Shown: positions 1 to 7,789 of the stretch, piece by piece | How positions within the stretch are numbered: the stretch's first letter is position 1 | How the letters are laid out: every line of letters starts with the position of its first letter | Assembly: GCF_009856605.1 (NCBI RefSeq) | Contig: NZ_CP047242.1 | Location: 4,284,001 to 4,348,000 of the forward strand | DNA length: 64,000 bases | Reading direction: 5' to 3' | Source of the DNA: Trichormus variabilis 0441 | GTDB lineage: Bacteria; Cyanobacteriota; Cyanobacteriia; Cyanobacteriales; Nostocaceae | Program-made: the position numbers and the translations under genes | The notes under the pieces: model-generated | What the model saw: the letters and a program-made list of their open reading frames with translations, nothing else | Told to the model about the DNA's origin: nothing | The model's database searches: none

Positions 1-497
1 AAACCGGTAATATTTTCTTCTGCATCATACAAAGGTGTAACAGATAGCAGCACTGGGAAACGCGAACCATCTTTACGAATGTAAGTCCATTCCCGTTCTT
101 CCACCTGTCCCAGTCGTGCTTTAGCCACAAAAACCTCAAATCCAGGTTCAATGGTTACCCCTAACTCTTGAGATAGTTCTTGTGCCACTTTCACGACTTC
201 ATTTTTATCGTGGACAATTTCTGGGGTTGTTTTACCAATCACTTCTTCGGCGGTATATCCCAGCCATCGTTGTGCAGCCGCATTAAATGTCAGAATTATG
301 CCGTCTGGTGTGGTGGAAATAATTGTGTAATTGGCACTGTTTAAAATTGCCTGTTGCAATTTTTGATTTGTTGCTTCTAACTGTACGTTGCTAGGAAATT
401 TCCCAGCTTTTGCAATTAGTTTTACACAGACAAAGGCTGTGTACAGAAAAATAATGGCTGTAATCGTTATAAAAAATGTATATAGTAATTCGGACAT
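1..497 (-). CDS. PAS-domain signalling protein, C-terminus outside window
   Basis: The frame is open from the ATG at 497 to the window edge, about 165 residues. It begins with one hydrophobic segment (about residues 3-28) followed by a PAS domain: residues read NSANYTIISTTPDG, then FNAAAQRWLGYTAEEVIGK, then a PAC-like stretch (WTYIRKDGSRFPVLLSVTP). This is the usual sensory front of a membrane-bound histidine kinase or diguanylate cyclase in Nostoc; the output domain lies beyond the window. It is transcribed in the same direction as, and downstream of, the response regulator at 664-2718, so the two may work together, although a repeat of about 130 bp lies between them. The exact output function cannot be told. 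Confidence 0.75.
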   Translation of the reverse strand, partial: MSELLYTFFITITAIIFLYTAFVCVKLIAKAGKFPSNVQLEATNQKLQQAILNSANYTIISTTPDGIILTFNAAAQRWLGYTAEEVIGKTTPEIVHDKNEVVKVAQELSQELGVTIEPGFEVFVAKARLGQVEEREWTYIRKDGSRFPVLLSVTPLYDAEENITG

Positions 498-519
498 ATA
501 GGAATAGTATTTAAGTTCT

Positions 520-655
520 GAAATATACGTAGGGGAGCCACTGCGTTGGTGAAGCAGTACGGTCTTGGGGTTTCCCCAAGTGGAGTAACTGCTGAAAGGG
601 TTTCCCGGCAGTCACGCAAGTGGCATTGGGCAATGCCCACCCTACAGATACTCCC
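520..655. repeat. Interspersed palindrome-rich Nostoc repeat
   Basis: This gap between two signalling genes is made of several short hairpins in series: CTTGGGG/CCCCAAG around 573-590, ACTGCTG/GGCAGT around 588-615, and GGGCAATGCCC near 626-638. It has no coding potential. The style matches the short dispersed repeats common in Nostoc genomes. It could act as a weak terminator. Confidence 0.5.
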
Positions 656-663
656 TGCCTAAT

Positions 664-2718
664 TCAACTACTCAACACTCGATCTCTTCCACTCGTCTTA
701 GCTTGGTTAAGAACTATGTCAGCTGCTTGATATAGGGCTTCAAGTGTGTCGCCATCTTGGGGATATTCCACCACTGCGGCGCTAAAGGTGGCGTGAAATG
801 ATTGATTGCTAGTAGTAATAAATTCAATTTGGCGGAAAGTTTTCAGTAACTCCCCTAACCGCCTTACCCCTTCACCTTTGGTTATTCCTGCCATTCCTAA
901 GATAAACTCCGTCCCTCCCCAGCGCCCGACTACATCTTGACTATGGAACATTTGCCTTAATAATTCGCCCAGTTGAGATAAGATGCGATCGCCTACTTCA
1001 TGACCATAGTTATAATTAATCTGCTTCAGTCCATCCAGTTCTACAACAGCGAAACTCATGGTCTGCTGGTGAGTATGACACCACTGAAGATAATGGTTTA
1101 ATTCCTGGGTGGATTTACGGCGATTAGCTACCAATGTCAGCGTATCTATTTCTGCTAAATTCTGTAACCAGCGATTGTGTTCTAGACGGTTGAGTATCCG
1201 CCCTATGAGTTCGGGTTCGACAATGGGTTTACTAATATAATCGTCAGCACCTGCGATAAAAATTTGCTGTCTAGTTAGGGTATCGTGACGATTGGTAAGA
1301 AAAAGAATTGGTAAACCAGCCCATTGGGGTTCTTGTCTGGCAATTTGGCATAATTCTATACCACTAGTACTAGGCATTTCCATCTTTAAAATCAGCAGTT
1401 CTGGTTCAGCCAGTGCCATCGCTTCCAAAAATCCCTGGGAATGGGCGAGGGTATAGACTTTAATCCCCCAAGCACTGAGTAAAGTTTGGAGTGCGGTTAA
1501 TATTTGCGGATCATCGTCTACAATCATCACTCTGGCTTGTGTTAGTTGCCCAGGGGCGATCGCCTCTGAACTCTGACTCCTGCTCTCCCTGACTAATTCC
1601 TGGTCTTTGTCAATCACTAGCACCAGGGGGCGATCATCCGCTTTTGCATCCACTACTGATGGTTCTGTTTTATACCCAGATTTTAAATTTTCTAATTCTT
1701 GGTGCAATGCCTCAACCACTTGCCCCAAATGCTTCCTACCAGACGCTTTTAGCTTTTTACCATTATCTAATAAAGATTCTATTTCTTGAGCTATCTGGGA
1801 ACCTTCATCAGAGCCGAACATCCCCAAAGAACCAGCTAATTTGTGAGCTTCCACCTTGGCCTTTGACAGTATTTCCTCACTGACTTTGTTTTGTAGCAGT
1901 TTATGAGAAGCTTGTTCAATTACAGCTACTCGCGCTTCTATTTTCTCTACTACATCTTTCCATACTTGTCTTACCTCATTCTCGACCGGATTGGCGATCG
2001 CATCGGCAACTTTTTCAAGATTTAATTCTTCTTCTCTTCCTGACTGCACAGGTTTGAGCCGATACCCAATCCCATAAACCGTATCAATAGGATCTTCAAC
2101 TACTCCGGCTGCTTTCAGCTTTTGCCTCAATCCTTTGATATGGGATCTGACTGTATCTTCTGTGGGTGGTTCTTCAAATGACCACAATTGGTCTATTAAA
2201 GCGCTACAACTAAAAATGCGGTGACTGTTGCGGAGAAACAGTTCTAACAAACCGTATTCTTTGGGAGTTAAATGTAAGAGTTTTCCATCACAGGCAACTT
2301 CACAAGTACTCGGATCAAGCCGGAGGTTATTCCACTCCAGCAGAGGCGGTAAAGCTGAACCACCCCGACGTAATAAAGCCCGAATTCTAGCTAATAACTC
2401 TTGAAAATCAAAAGGTTTTGCCACATAGTCATCTGCTCCAGCATCCAAGCCAGCAACCTTTGTAATGCTTGTATCTTGAGAAGTTAACAAAAGAACCGGT
2501 GTTTGATTACCACTAGCCCGTAACTGCCGACAGAAACTAATGCCATCGAGCTTAGGCAAGATTAAATCTAACAGAATCAAGTCATAAGTATATAACTCCG
2601 CAAAATTCCAGCCTTCTTCTCCATCTTTGGCGAAATCAACAGTATAGTGCTGACTTGTTAGCGACTTAACAAGTAATTCGCCAATCAGTTCGTCATCTTC
2701 TACTAGTAAAATTCTCAT
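664..2718 (-). CDS. Five-domain response regulator (REC-wHTH-Hpt-REC-GGDEF)
   Basis: A 684-residue protein with, in order: a receiver domain (1-118, acidic pair D8/D9, phospho-acceptor D51, K101), an OmpR-type winged helix (about 127-225), an Hpt domain (about 250-345, motif AHKLAGS with H292), a second receiver (about 395-510) and a GGDEF-like domain (about 525-684). The second receiver has K445 where the phospho-acceptor Asp is expected (LLILKMEMP), so it is probably a pseudo-receiver. The last domain has GGTEF in place of GG[D/E]EF and ELDGLK in place of the usual metal-binding DxD; it is probably not an active diguanylate cyclase. The first receiver, DNA-binding and Hpt parts look functional. 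This arrangement suggests a DNA-binding regulator fed by a phosphorelay. The start is the ATG directly before the conserved RILLVEDD strand. Confidence 0.88.
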   Translation of the reverse strand: MRILLVEDDELIGELLVKSLTSQHYTVDFAKDGEEGWNFAELYTYDLILLDLILPKLDGISFCRQLRASGNQTPVLLLTSQDTSITKVAGLDAGADDYVAKPFDFQELLARIRALLRRGGSALPPLLEWNNLRLDPSTCEVACDGKLLHLTPKEYGLLELFLRNSHRIFSCSALIDQLWSFEEPPTEDTVRSHIKGLRQKLKAAGVVEDPIDTVYGIGYRLKPVQSGREEELNLEKVADAIANPVENEVRQVWKDVVEKIEARVAVIEQASHKLLQNKVSEEILSKAKVEAHKLAGSLGMFGSDEGSQIAQEIESLLDNGKKLKASGRKHLGQVVEALHQELENLKSGYKTEPSVVDAKADDRPLVLVIDKDQELVRESRSQSSEAIAPGQLTQARVMIVDDDPQILTALQTLLSAWGIKVYTLAHSQGFLEAMALAEPELLILKMEMPSTSGIELCQIARQEPQWAGLPILFLTNRHDTLTRQQIFIAGADDYISKPIVEPELIGRILNRLEHNRWLQNLAEIDTLTLVANRRKSTQELNHYLQWCHTHQQTMSFAVVELDGLKQINYNYGHEVGDRILSQLGELLRQMFHSQDVVGRWGGTEFILGMAGITKGEGVRRLGELLKTFRQIEFITTSNQSFHATFSAAVVEYPQDGDTLEALYQAADIVLNQAKTSGRDRVLSS

Positions 2719-2924
2719 AGCGGTAAATCACCGCAATCACAACTTATTATTAACTGCAAAAAATAAATAATTGGATACAAAATCTGTTTAAAAAATCACA
2801 CTCTAAGGCTAACTTATATCAAAGCAGCAATTTTGCTTATCTTCGTAAATGTAAACATTTAATTTATGATTACCGTGTTCCTAAGAGGTTGTTTGAAAAA
2901 TATTATTTTCAACATCAAAATCTT

Positions 2925-3070
2925 AAGAACCTAACCCCCCTTAGCCTACCTTCCCTGCGTTCGCGCAGCGTGTCGTTCGCGTTAGCGTTGCGTAGCAAAG
3001 GGAATGGGGTTTTCAAAGCTTCTCTCCGTTCCGGGGAGAGGTACTCTACGAGAAGCGCTCCGCACTATGA
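2925..3070. repeat. Interspersed Nostoc repeat in the 2719-3453 gap
   Basis: The 735-bp gap holds no credible gene. This part is a low-complexity palindromic repeat with GTTCGCG/CGCGAAC-like blocks and a CTCTCCG...CGGGGAGAG pair. A related copy, sharing the CCTAACCCCC start and the CTCTCC...GGGGAGAG hairpin, lies at 56402-56545. The reading frame that crosses it encodes only repeat sequence. Confidence 0.55.
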
Positions 3071-3115
3071 AGAGAAGTCTTTAGTATCCTTCACGACTTT
3101 TCAAACATTCTCTAA

Positions 3116-3269
3116 GTATATTTGGCGTTGCATAAATGCGGGATGAATTGAGACTTTTATACACAGCAAAATATTGATTCTTTGCGCATTTGCGCCTACT
3201 CTGCGAGAACGCCTGGCGGCGAATGCGTGAGATAAAAATCATCCCCTCAATCAGCAACGCCGTATATTT
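3116..3269. mobile_element. MITE with 8-bp target duplication
   Basis: A 138-bp noncoding element (3124-3261) starts GGCGTTGC and ends GCAACGCC. A second matching block GGGATGA/TCATCCC sits inside the ends. It is flanked on both sides by the identical 8 bases GTATATTT (3116-3123 and 3262-3269), the mark of insertion. A related element is at 46519-46623. No transposase is encoded; it would depend on one acting in trans. I do not know which IS family drives it. Confidence 0.75.
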
Positions 3270-3383
3270 TAGTTGTGATGAATAAGCTATTTACACCTCC
3301 ATAGCCTTGTCCAAACACGTTATCTTTCGTCTTCATGGGTAACTCTCAAATAATACGGAACATTGTTGTTGCCAAAAATATAA

Positions 3384-3431
3384 CCTTTTTATTATTAATT
3401 AGTCTCAACAACTTAATTAATAATAAAAAGG
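3384..3431 (-). terminator. Long hairpin terminator after the DUF760 gene
   Basis: A perfect 18-bp inverted repeat (3384-3401 with 3414-3431, 12-nt loop), AT-rich with a CCTTTTT edge, lies 22 bases past the stop of the minus-strand gene ending at 3454. The position fits a transcription terminator; the stem is unusually AT-rich. Confidence 0.65.
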
Positions 3432-3453
3432 CTGCTAGACAACGGTTACTCGC

Positions 3454-3855
3454 TTAATTTCCCTGGTTTTGTTCCTGCAAATCTTCATTTACCGGAGTTT
3501 CGCCTGTCAAGTAAAGATGAGTTGCAGTTTCATCATCTAGAGGAAAGAAAGATTTCTCTAACTCCAGTCGCTGTTCAACATTACGCAAGAAATACCCATC
3601 TACCATTGCAGCACCTAAAAGCTGACTCAACTCTTCGCGGCTGGTAGTAATATTTGTGTTAAATTGCTCATGAGGTAAATTACCCAAAGTCGCCACAACA
3701 GCACGCTGAATCAATTGCAGAACTTCTCTTGAACCAGGTCTAGATAACTGGGTAACAGTTTGAGGACTCATTGATTGTACATATTCCCACAGCCCATTAT
3801 TGTTTAGTGCTTCACTAGCTAAATTATCTGGATTACGATGGGAATTTTCATTCAT
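3454..3855 (-). CDS. DUF760 family protein
   Basis: A 133-residue soluble protein with the features of the cyanobacterial/plastid DUF760 family: a helical body with WEYVQSMSPQTVTQLSRPGS and a GAAMVDGYFLRNVEQRLELE segment. The biochemical role is unknown. The ATG at 3855 is preferred over a GTG two codons upstream because it has a GAG-containing ribosome-binding site at suitable distance and matches the usual family start. It stands alone, with its own strong hairpin terminator downstream. Confidence 0.75.
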   Translation of the reverse strand: MNENSHRNPDNLASEALNNNGLWEYVQSMSPQTVTQLSRPGSREVLQLIQRAVVATLGNLPHEQFNTNITTSREELSQLLGAAMVDGYFLRNVEQRLELEKSFFPLDDETATHLYLTGETPVNEDLQEQNQGN

Positions 3856-4017
3856 GGTCACTATCTCAAATGTTGCTCAACTATCAACTAATTTAGCAAT
3901 TTAGTTCTTAGCTCCTAGTTCGCATAACCGAACTTTTAGAGACAGGTTATCCTCCTATATAAAAAGAAAATAATTACAGATGAGTAAGATATTCTCTCCC
4001 AACTCCTGTTTCTTCAC

Positions 4018-4464
4018 CTAATCTCTGGCTATAACGATATCGTTAGATTTAATCACAGCATAAGCTTCTGTACCCTCAGTTAGTTCTAGCTCCTCGGCTG
4101 ACATCCTCGTGATAATCGAGGTTAGCTCAACTCGATGAACGATTTCTAATGTCACTTCGCTGTTAACAGAACCAACGACAATTTTTTTGATGACTCCTTT
4201 GAGAATATTACGGGAACTAACCTTAAAAGGTCTTTTGATACTAATAACTTCCAACTCGGATATTTCATTCGCCTCTGGTTCTATTTTAAGTGCCTGTTTG
4301 GTTGGTATTGATTTAGCTGTCGGAGCAGGCTGATTAAGTCCGCGCACAAGTTCCCGCAAAATCTCAGTTTTGGTGCGCTGAGACTGCTGACAAAACTCTT
4401 CGAGAATCTTGCGCTCCTCTTCCGATGTTTGAAAAGTGATCCATCCTTGTTCTTTTCTTGGCAT
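4018..4464 (-). CDS. Ribbon-helix-helix/Mop fusion, probable molybdate-responsive regulator
   Basis: 148 residues. The N-terminus (about 5-45: WITFQTSEEERKILEEFCQQ, then TKTEILRELVRGL) looks like a CopG/Arc ribbon-helix-helix DNA-binding domain. After a linker, residues about 80-147 form a Mop (molbindin) domain with the classic motifs SSRNILKGVI, SVNSEVTLEI, ELTSIITRMSAEEL and AYAVIKSNDIVIA, which in ModE, ModC and molbindins binds molybdate or tungstate. The gene is divergent from modA with a 98-bp shared spacer, and an inverted repeat lies 5 bases in front of its start. I infer a molybdate-sensing repressor that does the job of ModE but with an RHH instead of a winged helix. The domain reading is firm; the regulatory role is inference. 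Confidence 0.82.
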   Translation of the reverse strand: MPRKEQGWITFQTSEEERKILEEFCQQSQRTKTEILRELVRGLNQPAPTAKSIPTKQALKIEPEANEISELEVISIKRPFKVSSRNILKGVIKKIVVGSVNSEVTLEIVHRVELTSIITRMSAEELELTEGTEAYAVIKSNDIVIARD

Positions 4465-4469
4465 AATGT

Positions 4470-4486
4470 TACCAATTAGGTTGGTA
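4470..4486. promoter_or_regulatory. Candidate operator between the RHH-Mop gene and modA
   Basis: A perfect 6-bp inverted repeat TACCAA-TTAGG-TTGGTA sits just upstream of the RHH-Mop start. A further half site, TACCAAG, is at about 4515. RHH dimers bind short inverted or direct repeats of this size, so this is a candidate site for autoregulation and for control of modA. Inference only. Confidence 0.45.
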
Positions 4487-4562
4487 CATATCGAAATTAT
4501 CTAAGTACGATCCTACCAAGCCTCTATCCCTTGAAGCCGAGTCTATCTAAACACGATTTTCT

Positions 4563-5360
4563 ATGAAACGAAGAGACATTCTCACCTTTGTTGGTACAAT
4601 ACTTGCTGGCTGGGTTTTGGCAGTCGGTTTACCATTGTTTACACCTGCTCCCGTAGTAGCGCAATCAAACGTTAATTTGCTTGTGTCTGCGGCTGCAAGT
4701 TTGAAAGACGCATTGGAAGAAATTAAGCCCCTGTATCAACAGAGTAAAGCAAATGTCAACATTAGCTATAATTTTGGTGCATCTGGCGCTTTGCAGCAGC
4801 AAATTGAAAACGGTGCGCCAGCAGATATTTTTATTTCAGCAGCTAAAAGACAAGTAGATACTTTAGAACAGAAAAACCTGCTCGTTCCAGGTACACGAGG
4901 CATTGTAGCAAAAAACCGCCTGGTCTTAGTTGTGCCGAAGAATGCAACTGGTGTTACCAGCTTCTTTAGTTTAAAAGATGCCCAAATTAAACGAATTGCT
5001 ATTGGTGAACCTAGAAGTGTGCCTGCTGGACAATATGCGGAGCAGGTTTTGGATAAGTTAAAACTGTTGCCCGGTGTCAAGTCGAAATTAGTCTACGCTA
5101 ATAATGTGCGTCAAGTTTTAGCATCTGTAGAAAGTGGCAATGCTGATGCAGGTTTGGTTTACGCTACTGATGCCAAAATTTCTGACAAAGTGAAAGTTGT
5201 AGTTGCTGCTGATGAAAAATACCACTCTCCCATTATTTATCCCTTAGCTGTGGTAAAAAGTAGCAAAAATGTTAACGCAGCAAAGGATTTCACCCAATAC
5301 TTGACTACTAGTAGCCAAGTGAAAGCTGTATTAAGGAAATATGGGTTTATTTTGCCTTAA
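4563..5360 (+). CDS. modA: Molybdate ABC transporter substrate-binding protein
   Basis: 265 residues. An export signal (about 1-34) starts KRRDILTFVG, which could be a twin-arginine signal, and ends near VVAQ. The mature part has the ModA pattern: LLVSAAASLKDALEEI, FGASGALQQQIENGAPADIFISA, then VLVVPKN, GEPRSVPAGQYA and DAGLVYATDA. It captures molybdate or tungstate in the periplasm for the ModBC importer. No modB or modC lies next to it, so the permease and ATPase must be elsewhere. It is divergent from the RHH-Mop gene and probably regulated by it. Confidence 0.93.
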   Translation: MKRRDILTFVGTILAGWVLAVGLPLFTPAPVVAQSNVNLLVSAAASLKDALEEIKPLYQQSKANVNISYNFGASGALQQQIENGAPADIFISAAKRQVDTLEQKNLLVPGTRGIVAKNRLVLVVPKNATGVTSFFSLKDAQIKRIAIGEPRSVPAGQYAEQVLDKLKLLPGVKSKLVYANNVRQVLASVESGNADAGLVYATDAKISDKVKVVVAADEKYHSPIIYPLAVVKSSKNVNAAKDFTQYLTTSSQVKAVLRKYGFILP

Positions 5361-5492
5361 GGGTCATTAGTTCAGTTGTCAGTTGTCAGTTGCTTCCCCC
5401 TACTCCCTACTCTCTGTTCCCTATTTTCTCAGTAAGTGGGCGACAACAAATCAAGCTAATGGTGTGGCAAGGCTGAAATGATGCAATGAAAT

Positions 5493-5575
5493 TAAACGCA
5501 GATGCACGCAGCGAAAAGTTCTGTAGGAGGGTTTCCCTCCGTAGGAAACTTTTCAAGACAGATAAACGCGGATGG
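5493..5575 (+). repeat. Interspersed repeat, copy 1 (gap 5361-5922)
   Basis: The 562-bp gap after modA contains a short GTCAGTT tandem run (about 5373-5392) and this approximately 83-bp unit running from ACGCAGATGCACGCAGCG to CAAGACAG..AACGCGGAT. A clearly homologous copy lies inverted at 21281-21362. The unit has an internal hairpin (GGAGGG..CCCTCC, then AAAGTT..AACTTT). The rest of the gap (5576-5922) is AT-rich and shows nothing recognisable. Confidence 0.6.
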
Positions 5576-5922
5576 AATTTCTGTTATTGCACTATTTAAA
5601 GCTGGTCACACCAGTAGTAAGGACTTTATTACTTCTTGGAGGACTAAAGTCTTCGCTACAAACCTTTAATTATTTTTACCTAGCTACTTAGACTTGCGAC
5701 AAAAAGGAAAATCAAGAGTTGAAATAGGTGGAATAGCTAGATTTTATAAGTATATTTTCTCCATTTTATCGAATTGGTTTAAGTATTTAAACTGTAGTGT
5801 ATTTTTAATAATTTTCGTTAAATGTCTTATCTGTCCTTGCATCTAGATTTTAATGCTGAGAAAATATTTATTTGTGAGTGCATTATAAATTACTCTCAAA
5901 AATTTTATCAGGAAGAGCATAT

Positions 5923-6435
5923 ATGAAATTTAAGTCAGCATCTGTAGGTATCGGCTTAAGCGTTCTCAGCAATTTGTTTTATCTCGGTGCTTTATCAACT
6001 CCTTTAGTTAATTCACAACGAGTCTTGGCTCAAGAAGTGGCTGCTTCCTGTCCTCTCCCACCAGAGATTGCTGTCACTTTCCTAGATTCTAAATGTGAAG
6101 CAGTCAAACTAGAACGTCCGCAAAAATTTTATCGCTACTATAGTAGTAGTACTAATAAATTTGGTAGGTATTTAACCACTAATCGATATAAAACAAACGT
6201 AGAAGTTATCAGGAATTTAGCGCTGAATCAAGAATGGGGCAATCAGGCGACTACAATTCTCAAAGTCACTGTTCCTGCTGGTACAACGGTATATCAAGGC
6301 ATTGTTGCCCCCCAAACTCCTGCTCAGTGCTACCCAGGGGGAGGTCAGCAGACTTTTATTCAAGATACCAGAGATCCCAATATCAAGTGGAATGACGTAG
6401 GAAATCTCAAAATAGAAGCATTTAGTTGCCCATAA
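5923..6435 (+). CDS. Secreted protein of unknown function, possibly ART/TNT-like
   Basis: 170 residues from the ATG at 5923, chosen because AGGAAG lies 7-12 bases upstream and a typical signal peptide follows (about 1-37, ending VLAQ). The mature part includes FYRYYSSSTNKFGRYLTT, a RNLALNQEWGNQATT segment, KVTVPAGTTVYQG and CYPGGGQQTFI. The order (arginine, a fixed G-x-aromatic loop, a hydrophobic VPAG strand, then PGGGQQ) resembles secreted NAD-glycohydrolase/ADP-ribosyl-fold proteins such as the TNT domain, but I cannot confirm the fold. Two cysteine pairs suggest disulfides outside the cytoplasm. Function unknown. Confidence 0.7.
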   Translation: MKFKSASVGIGLSVLSNLFYLGALSTPLVNSQRVLAQEVAASCPLPPEIAVTFLDSKCEAVKLERPQKFYRYYSSSTNKFGRYLTTNRYKTNVEVIRNLALNQEWGNQATTILKVTVPAGTTVYQGIVAPQTPAQCYPGGGQQTFIQDTRDPNIKWNDVGNLKIEAFSCP

Positions 6436-6440
6436 AATTT

Positions 6441-6719
6441 ATGGAAATCAAAACCGAAAAGTTTCTCCATCTGATAGACCAAGCATTGAAGATTGCAGAA
6501 CAGATGCGTACTGAACTAGCGGATTCAGAGCGTTTGAATAATGTGATTAGCGTTCTGCAATCTGTGAGAAATCAGGCATTGGCCGGGCAGCTTGAACCAT
6601 CAGCAGGAACCTCAACTCTGGGGTTGGCTCGTGAAGTGGCTGATTGGGTTGAACCTTTAGATTCGCCGTTATTAAAAGCTGTAGGTGCAATTGAGGCGTT
6701 TTACCAAAACAACCTCTAA
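6441..6719 (+). CDS. Small conserved-looking helical protein, unknown
   Basis: 92 residues, starting MEIKTEKFLHLIDQALKIAE; the ATG at 6441 lies 5 bases after the stop of the preceding gene, so the two are probably co-transcribed. It is predicted mostly helical, without signal peptide or membrane segment. I do not recognise the family. Confidence 0.6.
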   Translation: MEIKTEKFLHLIDQALKIAEQMRTELADSERLNNVISVLQSVRNQALAGQLEPSAGTSTLGLAREVADWVEPLDSPLLKAVGAIEAFYQNNL

Positions 6720-6771
6720 GTAGTCGTCATGAAATGTGTAAGCTACTCTTGCTTGAACTTGCACATTTCAT

Positions 6772-6852
6772 GATAGCTGGGGACTGGGGACTGGGTGAAA
6801 AGTCTTGTTGTGTCTAGGTTATATCATCTATTGATATCCTAACACTACTGGC
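6772..6852 (+). repeat. About 85-bp interspersed repeat, copy A
   Basis: The segment begins with GGGGACTGGGGACTGGGTGA and continues through TCTTGTTGTGTCTAGGTT to CCTAACACTACTGGC. A nearly identical copy lies inverted at 14203-14289, differing by a handful of bases and one extra 7-bp ACTAGGG-type unit. Noncoding. Confidence 0.7.
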
Positions 6853-6875
6853 GACAGCTATAACAAAACATACAA

Positions 6876-7538
6876 TTAATTTTTCCGTACTAAAGTTAAT
6901 CCATCGCCGATGGGAATTAAACTTAAGGTGATGCGCTGGTCTTGTAATAGCTTGTGGTTGAAGGCGCGGATTTTTTTGGTGCGATTATCTTGAATTTCCG
7001 GATCGGCAACTTTACCAGACCAGAGAACATTATCGATCGCTATCACACCTCCTGAACGAATTAATTGCAGCGATCGCTCATAATAATTGTCATAGTTGCT
7101 CTTATCTGCGTCAATAAAGGCAAAATCAAAGGTTTCGGCTTCACCTGCTACTAGTAACTTATCTAATGTTTCCAACGCTGGGGCGAGATGAAAGTCTATT
7201 TTATGAGTTACTCCGGCTTGCTGCCAATAACGTTGGGCGATCGCGGTAAACTCTTCACTAACATCGCAGGCTACCAGTTTTCCGTCCGGAGGTAGAGCTA
7301 GTGCCACAATCAAGGAACTATAGCCTGTAAATACCCCCACCTCTAAAGTTTTTTTTGCACCCAGCAATTGCACCAACAACGCCATAAATTGTCCCTGTTC
7401 TGGGGCAATTTGCATTCTTCCCATAGGTTGCAAGGCTGTTTCTTGTCGTAGTTTAGTAAGTATTTCCGGTTCCCGCAAAGAAATAGATAGTAAATAATCA
7501 TATAAATTTTGTGTGATTCCCAGAGTACGAGTCGTCAT
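6876..7538 (-). CDS. Cation-dependent O-methyltransferase (CCoAOMT-like)
   Basis: 220 residues. A class I SAM-dependent methyltransferase of the caffeoyl-CoA O-methyltransferase type: LEVGVFTGYSSLIVALALP binds SAM, FDFAFIDADKSNYDNYYE carries the metal and substrate acidic residues, and GGVIAIDNVLWSGKV follows. It closely resembles the Synechocystis enzyme that methylates catechol-type phenolics (shared LYDYLLSxSxREPE front end). The ATG at 7538 is preferred to one 39 bases upstream because it matches that homologue's N-terminus; neither has a strong ribosome-binding site. The physiological substrate is unknown. Confidence 0.85.
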   Translation of the reverse strand: MTTRTLGITQNLYDYLLSISLREPEILTKLRQETALQPMGRMQIAPEQGQFMALLVQLLGAKKTLEVGVFTGYSSLIVALALPPDGKLVACDVSEEFTAIAQRYWQQAGVTHKIDFHLAPALETLDKLLVAGEAETFDFAFIDADKSNYDNYYERSLQLIRSGGVIAIDNVLWSGKVADPEIQDNRTKKIRAFNHKLLQDQRITLSLIPIGDGLTLVRKN

Positions 7539-7789
7539 AAGATTAATTTGTAATTTGTCAGAACCTATGGCTTGCATCTACGTAATAATTAATTATTCAC
7601 TGTCTGCTACTCCCTTAAATAGTGACTTTTTTCTCTCTCTAGGTTGAGAAAATCTGAGTTTTGTTTCCACCTCAAGACCGATAAATATTAAGTATATAGT
7701 AGTTAATTTTAAGGCAGATGAATAGGATAAATCCTTCATCGAAAGAGAGTTGTGTACTTGTTTTCCGTGGTCAGATTAATTATTTCAGG

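Noticed and set aside
2889..3146. 85-codon ORF
   Set aside because: Made of an interspersed palindromic repeat and the edge of a MITE; no ribosome site or family resemblance.
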